Source: UBA11400 sp964550435 | GTDB taxonomy: Bacteria > Bacteroidota > Rhodothermia > Balneolales > HLUCCA01 | DNA: 54,859 nucleotides | Reading direction: 5' to 3' | Assembly (NCBI GenBank): GCA_964550435.1 | Contig: CAZJZI010000011.1 | Location: 1 to 54,859, forward strand | Part shown: positions 17,583 to 26,133 of the stretch, one piece after another | Position numbering within the stretch: position 1 is the first letter of the stretch | Layout: each line of letters starts with the position of its first letter | Program-made: the position numbers and the translations under genes | The notes under the pieces: generated by a model | The model's input: the letters and a program-made list of their open reading frames with translations, nothing else | Told to the model about the DNA's origin: nothing | Databases searched by the model: none

Positions 17583-18689
17583 TCAAGTGGTTACACTTCC
17601 CTCCGCATGATCAATCCATTCTCCGCTTGTTGACCAGTATTTTTTCATGCAATCGGCAGTCATACAACTATGGACTGGAAGGATACCTATCATGTCCCCA
17701 ATTTCTATTGAGTTTATAAGTTCGACGGATGCTTGAATGATACCATGTTCCTGAGAAACTGACACCACTCTTGAAATTTGTTCTGGGATTTCCCAACCAT
17801 TCTCATTTAAAATTACAACTTCACCGAAACATTTTGAACCGTCTTCCATTTGTATGAAATCTTTGGAAAGATGTACCCCCCCACCATGAACCAGAATTTT
17901 TCCGGATTTCTTGTTGACATCAACTACTGGAGCAGCCAATGCAATGGCAATATTCTGGCGATAGCAACTACCTATCGATACCTGCATTAGATCGTAGAAA
18001 ATGAAATTACCGGGACCCATCTCTGTTGCTGGACCAAAATCATCTATGATTGAACAACCAGGTGTATCTCCTATTCGAATATCCATATCTGGATAATTTG
18101 ACTCGTACTTAGATTTCAACATATTAAGTGCAGTGCGGGTCTCATCATAAATCTTATTTATATCGCTATAATAAGTATGACCCGGATGGACATAGAATCC
18201 ACGAAACTTTAGCATATCAGATTCACTACTCATTGATAGGATTTGGTCAAGTTTGTCGTAGTCGTTGTATTTAACTCCGGTTCTCCCATAACCAGCATCA
18301 ATTTCAATGAAAAAAGGTGTTTCTTTTTTCAACTTCCCAATCAAAATTCTGATTGATTCAATGTTCACAATCTGAATTGACATATCCTGCTGATCATGAA
18401 TACTATTGAACAGTTCTATCTCACGGATATTGAAAGGAAATCCAATATGAATGAGGTGGAATCCGAGGCCAGAAAGATATTTAGCCATTTTCAGCGACGA
18501 TACAGCAATTTCGTCTATACCCCTACGTAAGACCCATCTCCCAATTTCTCTTGATTGAGGGGTTTTGAAATGTGGAACTAGCTTTAATCCCAGTCGATTT
18601 GCTTTTGATCTCATTTTATCCAAATTGGATAATACAATTTCGGGATTCAAAATCAATGTTGGAGCTGTTAATGATTCAAAGTTGTTCAT
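17583..18689 (-). CDS. D-threonine aldolase / DSD1-like PLP enzyme
   Basis: A fold-type III (alanine-racemase-like) PLP enzyme of the D-threonine aldolase / metal-activated D-serine dehydratase group. The 368 residues show the PLP lysine motif VPHFKTPQS (Lys42), IEIDAGYGRTGV, FYVHPGHTYY, GDTPGCSI, and near the C terminus LPVHSCMTADC, where His and Cys correspond to the metal-binding pair. A TTG at 18701 is possible, but the ATG at 18689 gives a family-like N terminus (ESLTAPTLILN). D-threonine aldolases usually read PVHSCLTA at the metal site, so I favour aldolase activity on D-3-hydroxy amino acids over dehydratase activity. Confidence 0.78.
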   Translation of the reverse strand: MNNFESLTAPTLILNPEIVLSNLDKMRSKANRLGLKLVPHFKTPQSREIGRWVLRRGIDEIAVSSLKMAKYLSGLGFHLIHIGFPFNIREIELFNSIHDQQDMSIQIVNIESIRILIGKLKKETPFFIEIDAGYGRTGVKYNDYDKLDQILSMSSESDMLKFRGFYVHPGHTYYSDINKIYDETRTALNMLKSKYESNYPDMDIRIGDTPGCSIIDDFGPATEMGPGNFIFYDLMQVSIGSCYRQNIAIALAAPVVDVNKKSGKILVHGGGVHLSKDFIQMEDGSKCFGEVVILNENGWEIPEQISRVVSVSQEHGIIQASVELINSIEIGDMIGILPVHSCMTADCMKKYWSTSGEWIDHAEGSVTT

Positions 18690-18870
18690 CGATAATTGCA
18701 ATTATGTTAATTGGTCATCATCAAGGTAACAACAGTGAATAAAGCATCAAAAATTGTCTTATCCAGATTGATAGAACTTGTGATAATTTTTTAATTGATT
18801 GTGTAACCTTTTGGAATTTTTTAAAGTATTCAGTGTAAAACAGTCAATCGACAGCTAAAATAAGAACCAC

Positions 18871-19428
18871 ATGATGAGTGATAACGCTTTGATGATCCGG
18901 GTGAAACGGGGTGAAATTGAGCACCTTGGATCGTTATTTGAGCGTTATCACCGTCGCCTTTTTGCATTTTTTTTCCGCTTGACGAGTCGACGTGATGTTA
19001 GTGAAGACCTGGTACAGGCCGTCTTTGAACGAATTTTAAAATACCGGGACACCTTTTCTGATGATAAGGCATTTGCATCCTGGATGTTTGGAATAGCCAG
19101 GAACTTGCATCTGGATTACTACAAAACTCAGAAGAGGGAACATTTATCTGTTGAAAGCATCGATTTTGAAACGCTTCAACTTGAATCGACAGTCCAGCCT
19201 CAAGAAATTGAGGTAGAATTTGACCAATGGCTTGTAAAAAAAGCTCTGAGTCGCCTGGAACCAGATAAGAAACAGGTTCTAATACTTTCCCGATACGAAG
19301 GACTCCGATATCGGGAGATTGCCGAGATTATGGACTGTACCGAAAGTGCTATAAAAGTAAGAGTCTTCAGGGCACTTCAGGAAATGAAAGAAACTATTAT
19401 TGCACTTAGAAAGCAGCACAATTTATGA
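18871..19428 (+). CDS. ECF RNA polymerase sigma factor
   Basis: 185 residues with sigma region 2 (LGSLFERYHRRLFAFFFR, DVSEDLVQAVFERILKYRD, FASWMFGIARN) and region 4 (LSRLEPDKKQVLILSRYEGLRYREIAEIMDCTE, read here as the HTH of region 4.2). Two tandem ATGs at 18871 and 18874 are possible starts. Its stop overlaps the ATG of the next gene by four bases, and that gene has the layout of an anti-sigma factor. The pair probably controls the DUF4097 gene downstream and itself (inference). Confidence 0.9.
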   Translation: MMSDNALMIRVKRGEIEHLGSLFERYHRRLFAFFFRLTSRRDVSEDLVQAVFERILKYRDTFSDDKAFASWMFGIARNLHLDYYKTQKREHLSVESIDFETLQLESTVQPQEIEVEFDQWLVKKALSRLEPDKKQVLILSRYEGLRYREIAEIMDCTESAIKVRVFRALQEMKETIIALRKQHNL

Positions 19429-20222
19429 TACATGAAAAACATACACATCTTATAACCGGATACATTGAAGGTTCACTCAGTGAAACAGACCGAATCCAGT
19501 TACAATCATTGATAGACCAAGGAGAAATAGACATTTTGGATCTGGTCGATCTGGAGAGAATTTATAAACAAGTTGGTTCTATAGATGTTCCAGAACCCGG
19601 TCAACGTGTTCATAACAACTTCTATCGATTTTTAGATCATACTATTAATGATCAGACCAAAAATACATCTCATTTTAATCCGATAAATAAGTTCTTGAAT
19701 AGTCGGTCTGCTTGGAGTTTTGCTGCAGCTGCAGCATGCCTTTTAATTGGAATATTGATTGGAGATCTTTGGAATCCGGTATCAGACAGAGATGAAAAAA
19801 TTGACTTATTGTCATCTGAAGTTACTCAGATGCGTGAAGTTTTGATGATCAGTTTGCTTCAAAATGAATCCCCGGTTGAGCGTCTTCGAGCAGTTAATAT
19901 ATCACAGCAAATACCTGAAACTGATAATCGTTTAGTGGAAGCTCTTCTTAACACGCTAAATAATGACACGAATGTAAATGTGCGTATAGCGGCAATCAAC
20001 GCACTTGTTGATCGAGGAGAGAATCCGTTTGTTCGGAAAGGACTTATTGAGTCTATATCCAGCCAAACATCTCCACTAGTACAAATAGCACTAGCAGATG
20101 CCATGATAACATTGCAAGCTTCTGATTCAGCTACTGAATTTGAGCTGTTGCTTGCAAAAAATGATCAAATGGACAGTTCTGTACGGACTAAACTTGAAAA
20201 CACCATAATGGCACTAAAATAA
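19425..20222 (+). CDS. Putative transmembrane anti-sigma factor with HEAT repeats
   Basis: 265 residues in three parts: an N-terminal cytosolic segment (about 1-92, LITGYIEGSLSETDRIQLQ, then IYKQVGSIDVPEP), one membrane helix (about 93-115, WSFAAAAACLLIGILIGDLW), and a periplasmic part with alpha-helical HEAT-like repeats (RLRAVNISQQIPETDNRLV, NVNVRIAAINALVDRG). There is no zinc-binding HxxxCxxC motif. The ATGA overlap with the sigma gene and the topology support an anti-sigma role, with the HEAT part as sensor or partner-binding module. I base this on context and layout rather than a clear family match. Confidence 0.75.
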   Translation: MIHEKHTHLITGYIEGSLSETDRIQLQSLIDQGEIDILDLVDLERIYKQVGSIDVPEPGQRVHNNFYRFLDHTINDQTKNTSHFNPINKFLNSRSAWSFAAAAACLLIGILIGDLWNPVSDRDEKIDLLSSEVTQMREVLMISLLQNESPVERLRAVNISQQIPETDNRLVEALLNTLNNDTNVNVRIAAINALVDRGENPFVRKGLIESISSQTSPLVQIALADAMITLQASDSATEFELLLAKNDQMDSSVRTKLENTIMALK

Positions 20223-20262
20223 GATCCTCAAATCTCCGCCAAGGTTGAATTTCAATCATATT

Positions 20263-20295
20263 CGGTAACCGGAAAATCGCGAGTCCGGTAACCGG
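20263..20295. repeat. Two direct copies of CGGTAACCGG
   Basis: CGGTAACCGG occurs at 20263-20272 and again at 20286-20295, 23 bp apart, that is about two helical turns. They lie in the 106-bp space before the DUF4097 gene. A GGAAC sequence, like an ECF -35 element, follows at 20298-20302. The repeats could be a regulator site or part of the target promoter of the sigma factor encoded at 18871. Confidence 0.4.
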
Positions 20296-20328
20296 GCGGA
20301 ACCCCGATTCAATTAACAATAACATAAT

Positions 20329-21147
20329 ATGAAGATACAAATGAAATCAATTCAATTACTTATCGCGATGTTTATGGGCATTGTGTTTACAAACACTGCT
20401 TTATCACAATCCCAGATTGCAGTCCCTTTAAGCAATCCAACTCAACCAGGAATTCTTGAAATGAACTTCATCATGGCCAATGTTTCAATTGAGGCCTATG
20501 ATGGAAATGAGGTCGTGATCCGATATCAAGGTGACAATTTGAAATCAAAAGAAGATACAGATTTGTCATCGAGAGAAGGTTTACGCAGAATTGGAGGTGG
20601 TGGCTCCGGATTTGAAGTCACAGAAAATAATAACCGTGTTATTATGGATGGTGGAATTCCATTCGGCGAACTTGAGTTCGAAATTCTGGTTCCGAGAAAT
20701 TTTTCGTTAAAAATATCGGTCGTAACTGGCGATAGAATTGAAATTATAGGTGTAAATGGTGACCATGAAATCAACCATGTAAATGGTGACATCAAGCTAT
20801 CTAATGTTTCGGGATCGGCGTTGGTAAACACCGTAAATGGTGATATTGACGCTATCTTTTCTGCCGTAACTGCCAATAAACCGATGGCATTTAGCAACAT
20901 CAATGGTGATATTGATGTCAGTATACCGGCAAACACAAAGTTCACAGCAAAAATGAGATCAGAGTTCGGTGAAATGTTTACTGATTTCGATATGGTTATG
21001 AAAAATCAGACTGGACCTAAAGTTTCAGAAAGTGCCGGTAAATACAAAGTAGAGGTCAACAACTGGGTTACAGGTGATGTGAACGGTGGTGGCCCAGAGT
21101 ATTTATTCAAGACATTAAGAGGTGATTTTTACCTACGAAAAAAGTAA
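20329..21147 (+). CDS. Secreted DUF4097-type beta-repeat protein
   Basis: 272 residues with a Sec signal (LIAMFMGIVFTNTALSQSQ). The mature part carries short beta repeats of the DUF4097 type, visible as recurring VNGD steps (IEIIGVNGDHEINHVNGDIK, here shortened; later NTVNGDIDA and SNINGDIDV), which build a beta-helix-like surface. The ending is GPEYLFKTLRGDFYLRKK. An ATG at 20341 is an alternative start. Its place behind the sigma/anti-sigma pair suggests that it is the regulated envelope product of that module. Partners and ligand are unknown. Confidence 0.8.
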   Translation: MKIQMKSIQLLIAMFMGIVFTNTALSQSQIAVPLSNPTQPGILEMNFIMANVSIEAYDGNEVVIRYQGDNLKSKEDTDLSSREGLRRIGGGGSGFEVTENNNRVIMDGGIPFGELEFEILVPRNFSLKISVVTGDRIEIIGVNGDHEINHVNGDIKLSNVSGSALVNTVNGDIDAIFSAVTANKPMAFSNINGDIDVSIPANTKFTAKMRSEFGEMFTDFDMVMKNQTGPKVSESAGKYKVEVNNWVTGDVNGGGPEYLFKTLRGDFYLRKK

Positions 21148-21246
21148 CTCTAGTCTTATTTAGTGTTTATAAGCGATTGCTGGTCAGATGATTAGAATAC
21201 AAATAATTGATTTACGAAAGACCAAATCTTGCCAGCATAAATTAAA

Positions 21247-21276
21247 AAAGGCTCGGGTTTTCTAATCCGAGCCTTT
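21247..21276 (-). terminator. Rho-independent terminator, distal of two (minus strand)
   Basis: A perfect 10-bp stem AAAGGCTCGG / CCGAGCCTTT. Read on the minus strand it is followed by T6, so it fits the operon ending at 21338. On the plus strand it may also stop the DUF4097 transcript, but the T tract there is short. Confidence 0.75.
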
Positions 21277-21291
21277 AACGTTTATAAAAAT

Positions 21292-21321
21292 AGGGCCCAG
21301 CAGTTTCATCCGTAGGGCCCT
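21292..21321 (-). terminator. Rho-independent terminator, proximal of two (minus strand)
   Basis: Arms AGGGCCC (21292-21298) and GGGCCCT (21315-21321) form a hairpin 16 bases past the stop of the gene ending at 21338. On the minus strand it runs into TATTTTTA. Confidence 0.65.
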
Positions 21322-21337
21322 GAAGGTTATGTGTCAA

Positions 21338-22351
21338 TTAGTTGTCGTCGTCATCGTCGTCATCATCGTCGTCATCATCGTCGTCATCGTCGTCATCATC
21401 GTCGTCATCATCGTCGTCATCATCGTCGTCATCGGAATCACCGTTTCCGTTGCCGTTTCCATTTCCATTCCCATTTCCGTTTCCGTTGTCGTCGCCGTCA
21501 TCTTCACCATCGTCAGATCCGTTGTCGTCGCCGTCATCTTCACCGTCATCTTCACCATCGTCAGATCCGTTGTCGTCGCCGTCATCTTCACCGTCGTCAG
21601 ATCCGTTGTCGTTGTCCTCGCCATCGTCATCATCGTCATCATCATCATCTTCGGTTCTGCCATCGTTAAACTGACGCTTTAAGAGGATAAATGATTTCCG
21701 AATATTCCTTTCTATCCATTTCGCATGAGATGGATTATTAGGATCCAATTCTCCACCATTATGGTGTATAAACCAGTTTTCGGCATTGATTCCTATGTTT
21801 ATGTCAGCAATCTGACCGTCTCTGATAACAAGATTCGGTTCAAAATCTAGTTCGACCTCGAAAACTTTGGAAGAGCGGAACATAAAAGATTCACCATTTA
21901 CATTTCCACGAATTATAAGTGCGAATCTAACGTTACCTTCGTCAAAATCCGGATCATTTGTGATCACGCTTGAGTGATAAGGTCTACGTTTAATTTTAAA
22001 CTCAAGCTCATCGTATACCCCTTCAGGTATTTGCATCTCGGTAACATTAAACAGTGAACCATCCAGTGGCAGATTTACCACAATATTTTCGGTTTCAAAG
22101 TCGGCAGAATCTTCTAGAGCACTCTCAAGTTCAAATTCATCAAGGAACATTTTAACTTCTGTGATTTCGATATGTCCCGAATTAACACTGGATCCCTGAG
22201 TTTTTGATAATGAATTGCTCGACTTCTCCACTTTCATGTTTATCGAAAGTGTAGCTGGATCTTCAGTTTGGTGTTGCATGACATCACAGCCTGTGAAGGC
22301 AAGCAAGACCCCTATAAGAAAGGCTTTATTATAGAATTTTGATAAGTTCAT
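21338..22351 (-). CDS. DUF4382-type lipoprotein with acidic C-terminal tail ending in 30 Asp
   Basis: 337 residues from the ATG at 22351; a longer frame from 22390 would put 13 extra residues before the signal. The lipobox is LLAFTGC, so it is anchored to a membrane, probably the outer one. Residues about 35-215 look like a DUF4382 domain (ATLSINMKVEK, SGHIEITEVKMFLDEFEL, IPEGVYDELEFKIK). From about 234 on it is acidic low complexity: repeats of DDGEDDGDDNGS, an alternating NG stretch, then 30 consecutive Asp and a final Asn. It is the last gene of the sigma/FecR/TonB-receptor cluster, 130 bases after the receptor gene. A role in binding divalent cations is inference from the charge. Confidence 0.8.
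   Translation of the reverse strand: MNLSKFYNKAFLIGVLLAFTGCDVMQHQTEDPATLSINMKVEKSSNSLSKTQGSSVNSGHIEITEVKMFLDEFELESALEDSADFETENIVVNLPLDGSLFNVTEMQIPEGVYDELEFKIKRRPYHSSVITNDPDFDEGNVRFALIIRGNVNGESFMFRSSKVFEVELDFEPNLVIRDGQIADINIGINAENWFIHHNGGELDPNNPSHAKWIERNIRKSFILLKRQFNDGRTEDDDDDDDDDGEDNDNGSDDGEDDGDDNGSDDGEDDGEDDGDDNGSDDGEDDGDDNGNGNGNGNGNGNGNGDSDDDDDDDDDDDDDDDDDDDDDDDDDDDDDDN
21341..21660. repeat. Low-complexity GAT/GAC and GGC/AAC repeat tract
   Basis: The 3' third of the DUF4382 gene is a mosaic of trinucleotide repeats. It has a 90-bp run of Asp codons (21344-21433) with mixed GAC and GAT, an (Asn-Gly)n stretch, and about three copies of a unit coding DDGEDDGDDNGS (about 21487-21620). All units are multiples of three, so slippage changes the length without breaking the frame. 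Confidence 0.9.
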
Positions 22352-22401
22352 AATCTTCAGACTTAGAGTTAGGTTAGAGTTTGTATTCATACTACAGATG
22401 G

Positions 22402-22450
22402 TCTTAGTCCAAACCCCTAAGACAATATATTAAAAATTCTTAATATATTT
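22402..22450 (-). promoter_or_regulatory. Two adjacent hairpins upstream of the DUF4382 gene
   Basis: GTCTTAG-N9-CTAAGAC (22402-22424) and AATATATTAA-N6-TTAATATATT (22425-22450) are perfect inverted repeats that abut each other in the gap between the TonB receptor gene and the DUF4382 gene. They may attenuate or separately control the last gene of the cluster, or stabilise the mRNA. The second is very AT-rich and could be partly fortuitous. Confidence 0.4.
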
Positions 22451-22481
22451 ATCAGACCGTGAAACTGCCTTTACTTAACAG

Positions 22482-25118
22482 TCATGGGATTCTGATTTTA
22501 ATTGTGAATGATGGTTGGAAAGCCATATCCAATACATCTACAGGTACAGCCCGTAATCTTGGAATCAGTCTTGTTTCATCGAAATTAAAGGTATAGTTTC
22601 GGTACCAGACATTTTGTTCATTTAGTAGATTATAAATTGATATGCTCCATTCGATAATCCCACCTCTTTGAATAAAATGTGACCATTGAAGTGACACATC
22701 CAATCGGTTATAATGGTCAAGACGTTCACGATTATTATTGCCAAAAACTGCAAGAGAATTTGGTGTGCCGGACATTGAAATCCATGAAAAGAAAACCCTC
22801 CCATTTTTCATTAATCTAGCTTCAAGGGCCGTATTTGCCGTGTGAGTACGATCCCAGTCAGCCAAATAGGGCTTTCCATCGAATAAATATTGATTTTGTA
22901 ACTCAACCCTGGTCCTTGTATAAGTTTGAGTGAGCGTGAATCTATCAATTTTAAGTCTTCCTGTAAGCTCTAATCCATTCGAAAATCCCATATTCGCTGC
23001 ATACCAAGGAGTATCTGTAAAGGTATTCTCAAGAGACCGTGTGCTTAACTCATGTACTCTAACCCCATTAAATGTTTTCTCATATATGTCTGCCCGAAGC
23101 GAGAGCCATGAGAAAGGGAACCATTGGAATCCAGCGGTAATTTGTTCTGACGATGCCGGTGGCTGATTATTTGTAGATAACACCCAGACATCAGCCGTAG
23201 TAGCATTTTGAATTGATATTCTATGGAGGAATTGATACGTTTTTGCATATCCAGCCGAGAATTGAAGTTGACTAAATGGTTTCAATTGTAATTCAGTCCT
23301 AGGTGCATATAGAATTTTATCTGTAGGTAAGTAATAATATATACGACTGCCTAAGTGAAGATTGAGCCAGAAAAGCGGACTCCATTGGGTCTGAAGCCAA
23401 GTGTCCAAGAGGATTGATTCTGATTTTGTATTAAATGCTGGACGGTCGAAAGATGATTCTGAATATTCCCCATAATAATATCGGACTCCTAGTCCAGTAA
23501 AGCCTCGAAGTGATCCCAAAGACAATTCAAGCTCTTGTGATGCTTTGAATTCGGTCATAGCACTTTGACTCCTAAAAGGATATGTGAACAAAGAGACAGA
23601 CTGGTTTTGATCTGTATTAGTCACCAAGCTGTATAAAAAATCATCTTTGGAAAATGAAGTTTCGTACAAACTTATGCCAGCAAGTGTACTTGAATAAATC
23701 TCTGATGATAGAAAGGTATCATATCGTAAACTTAGGAGTCCATTTCCCCAGCGATTTGATGTTTGGACAGGAAGAAAAGTAAACTCTCCATCTGTACCTG
23801 AGGAGCGTGTTCTTCTTTCGGCATCTTGTTTGGTTTCGTCACCTCCGAAATAACCACTCAAGGTAATTCTCCCTCCTCTTGAGTTTTCATGATAAAACTT
23901 GGTATGTAAGTCAACAAAATTTACTGAAGGCTTTCCTACTTTAAGAACTTCGTTTGTAAAGTCGGGTTCATCAGTAATTAGTATACGTGGTCGATCTATG
24001 TCAAGACCCCATTTTACGAGCTGTTTGTTATTGAACCAAGGCAATTGATTCATGTAAGAAGAACGACCTGATATTAACCAACTTGATTTTGATGTTAAGG
24101 GGCCTTCCAGGGTCAATGCATAACTCGTGTTTGTCAGGTTTACTTTTGATTCAAAACTATTTCTGGATCCTGTCCGAGTCAATAAGTTCAAAGTACCCCC
24201 GGTTGGAGTTTCAATATGTGCTGGTGTAATTCCAACATAGTATCCGGCTGACTGTATCGCATCGCTATTAAAGCTATCCAATAACCCAAACAAATGGCTC
24301 TGATTGAACATACTCATTCCGTCAAGTAGTACAAGAAATCCATCTGGTGAACTTCCTCTGATATTGATTCCCTGGTTTATGGCTGTAACTGGAGCAACAG
24401 ATGGGTGTGATTGAAGCGCTCTTATTGAGTTTGACCCGCCTAAAGGACTGAATCTGCCGGCATTAATCATGTCCGACAGGAGTGTATCTGCAGGATTATA
24501 CCCTGAATAATCATTAACTACGATTTCATGTCCCCTGATTACATTTGGCGTTAATCTAATCGTCAAGTCTTCAACAACTGATCTTTCCGACAAGTCCAGG
24601 TATACTTTTCTAGATGAATAACCGAGGTATGAAGCTTCAATTTCAATCAGTGTGGGTATAAATTTGCTTTGAATTGAAAACGATCCAGAATTGTTAGTTG
24701 TAACTCCTGTTAGTTGGTCATTATATACCCATGAAATTGTTGCAAAAGGCAGCCGTTCACCTGTACCATGGTCAATAACTTGTCCGGAAATGGACTTTAG
24801 GTTACTAACAGGTGACTTATCAGCAGACAAAACTACCTGCATCCTTAAGTGGTCAGTTTCAACTTTTATTTGCCTGAAAGCTAACTGTTGGGACAGTTGC
24901 TGCCAGATTTCGAGGTCTGTTGATGAGAATGTTAGATTTATTCCCGCAATCTGCGATTCTCTGTACAAAAAATAATAACCTGTGTTTTCCTGAATTTCAT
25001 TGATGATTTGTTTAAGATTTGCATTTTGATAATCGTATTGGGCATATAGATCTATCGATGTAGTGAGCACCCAGGATATAACACAACCCCATAAAAACGC
25101 GACCTTTTTTAGCGACAT
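22482..25118 (-). CDS. TonB-dependent receptor with STN signalling domain
   Basis: An outer-membrane active transporter of 878 residues. After the signal peptide (about 1-26) comes an STN secretin/TonB domain (NANLKQIINEIQENTGYYF, about 32-100), which in the FecA system contacts FecR. Then follow a carboxypeptidase-regulatory-like beta domain (SGQVIDHGTGERLPFATISW, about 110-195), a plug (about 215-320, RALQSHPSVAPVTAINQGIN, VLLDGMSMFNQSH) and a 22-strand-type barrel to the C terminus. It follows fecR by 20 bases, so it is the receptor of this sigma module. No SusD gene is present, so it is not a glycan SusCD pair. The substrate is unknown; the acidic lipoproteins next to it point to a cation or cation complex (inference). 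Confidence 0.9.
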   Translation of the reverse strand: MSLKKVAFLWGCVISWVLTTSIDLYAQYDYQNANLKQIINEIQENTGYYFLYRESQIAGINLTFSSTDLEIWQQLSQQLAFRQIKVETDHLRMQVVLSADKSPVSNLKSISGQVIDHGTGERLPFATISWVYNDQLTGVTTNNSGSFSIQSKFIPTLIEIEASYLGYSSRKVYLDLSERSVVEDLTIRLTPNVIRGHEIVVNDYSGYNPADTLLSDMINAGRFSPLGGSNSIRALQSHPSVAPVTAINQGINIRGSSPDGFLVLLDGMSMFNQSHLFGLLDSFNSDAIQSAGYYVGITPAHIETPTGGTLNLLTRTGSRNSFESKVNLTNTSYALTLEGPLTSKSSWLISGRSSYMNQLPWFNNKQLVKWGLDIDRPRILITDEPDFTNEVLKVGKPSVNFVDLHTKFYHENSRGGRITLSGYFGGDETKQDAERRTRSSGTDGEFTFLPVQTSNRWGNGLLSLRYDTFLSSEIYSSTLAGISLYETSFSKDDFLYSLVTNTDQNQSVSLFTYPFRSQSAMTEFKASQELELSLGSLRGFTGLGVRYYYGEYSESSFDRPAFNTKSESILLDTWLQTQWSPLFWLNLHLGSRIYYYLPTDKILYAPRTELQLKPFSQLQFSAGYAKTYQFLHRISIQNATTADVWVLSTNNQPPASSEQITAGFQWFPFSWLSLRADIYEKTFNGVRVHELSTRSLENTFTDTPWYAANMGFSNGLELTGRLKIDRFTLTQTYTRTRVELQNQYLFDGKPYLADWDRTHTANTALEARLMKNGRVFFSWISMSGTPNSLAVFGNNNRERLDHYNRLDVSLQWSHFIQRGGIIEWSISIYNLLNEQNVWYRNYTFNFDETRLIPRLRAVPVDVLDMAFQPSFTIKIRIP

Positions 25119-25138
25119 AGTAAAACTGTTGATTGACC

Positions 25139-26125
25139 TCAGGAATCTGATTCGAATCGATAGACCCCAGATTCAGAGACCTTGAAACTACCACCAAGTA
25201 CAATTCCAAGATCATTAAGAGTTTCATCTATTGATTCCAATGACACAGAACCACCTAATATTTCAACAGCGAGTGAATCTGGAATCTGTATTTCAACATC
25301 GAAATGAAGTTCAAGCTCTTCGACAACTGATGAAAGTGATCGGTTGGTCAGTGTCAGACGAGATTTTGTCCAGCTCAAAACCACGTCTTCTTCAAATATA
25401 AACGGTTGGGAAATGATTCCATTATGATCCATTTCCGAAGCTTCACCTGGATTTAAAACTACAGATTGTGACGCATCAACACTTTCAAAAGTAACAGCAC
25501 CTTCAAGTAGATAAACTGAAGATTTGCTTTGGCTGGAACGGACATTAAACCGAGTACCTGTAACTACAATCCTTGAATTAATGGTTTCAACATAAAATAC
25601 CCTGTTAGGGTTCGAAACCACATCAAAAACAGCCTCTCCACTCAATACAACGTTAACTGTATTTTCCTGATTTTCAGTATACAATAGTTCAGAATTTGGT
25701 CTAAGGGTTACAGTTGATCCATCAGACAATGTAACCAATTGAACCTCGCTAGACCGACCAGCTATAATTTCAGGACCCGTACTTCCGAATTGATACCATA
25801 AAATAGTAGTAAATGCCATAATTACTGCGGCAGCAACAGCAAGACTATACCAATTGGAGATTCGTGAGCTAGTGAATACAAACGATCTACGTGATTTTGT
25901 TTGAGCAGATTCTATAATAGTTATGATTGAACTCCACACTGACTCTTGCCCTTGCACAGCTATTGAGTCCTGTTTTCTAATCTCCACATTTTTAGCAATC
26001 TCCAACTTTGAAAACAATGGATCATTAATACTGCTTTTACTTGCACTACCGTCGAGATATTTACTCAACTTTTTTGCAAGAATGGTATCAGTTTCGTTGG
26101 GAATATGTTGTTGATTATTGCTCAT
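25139..26125 (-). CDS. FecR-family anti-sigma factor
   Basis: 328 residues: a cytosolic N-terminal part (about 1-88), one membrane helix (about 93-113, SLAVAAAVIMAFTTILWYQF), and a periplasmic FecR domain (SSEVQLVTLSDGSTVTLRPNS here split, FDVVSNPNRVFYVETINSRIVVTGTRFNV as the core pattern, and YLLEGAVTF). The C-terminal STN-like part (LTNRSLSSVVEELELHFDVEI) should contact the receptor's STN domain. Eight bases separate it from the poly-Asp DUF5666 gene upstream and 20 from the receptor gene. It should relay receptor occupancy to the sigma factor at 28383. Confidence 0.9.
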   Translation of the reverse strand: MSNNQQHIPNETDTILAKKLSKYLDGSASKSSINDPLFSKLEIAKNVEIRKQDSIAVQGQESVWSSIITIIESAQTKSRRSFVFTSSRISNWYSLAVAAAVIMAFTTILWYQFGSTGPEIIAGRSSEVQLVTLSDGSTVTLRPNSELLYTENQENTVNVVLSGEAVFDVVSNPNRVFYVETINSRIVVTGTRFNVRSSQSKSSVYLLEGAVTFESVDASQSVVLNPGEASEMDHNGIISQPFIFEEDVVLSWTKSRLTLTNRSLSSVVEELELHFDVEIQIPDSLAVEILGGSVSLESIDETLNDLGIVLGGSFKVSESGVYRFESDS

Positions 26126-26133
26126 TATGGTAA

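Noticed and set aside
21341..21433. Repeat tract considered as a CRISPR array or satellite
   Set aside because: The repeats are in-frame Asp codons without unique spacers, and they lie inside a gene with a normal signal peptide and domain.
21329..21682. Long plus-strand and alternative minus-strand frames coding Ser, His, Val/Ile or Met/Thr runs
   Set aside because: They are shadows of the poly-Asp codon tract of the DUF4382 gene; triplet repeats stay open in every frame. The minus-strand frame with a lipobox and a DUF4382 domain is the real one.
22482..25118. SusC/SusD polysaccharide-utilisation locus
   Set aside because: There is an STN-type TonB receptor, but no SusD-like gene and no glycoside hydrolase next to it; the GH20 gene is 20 kb away.
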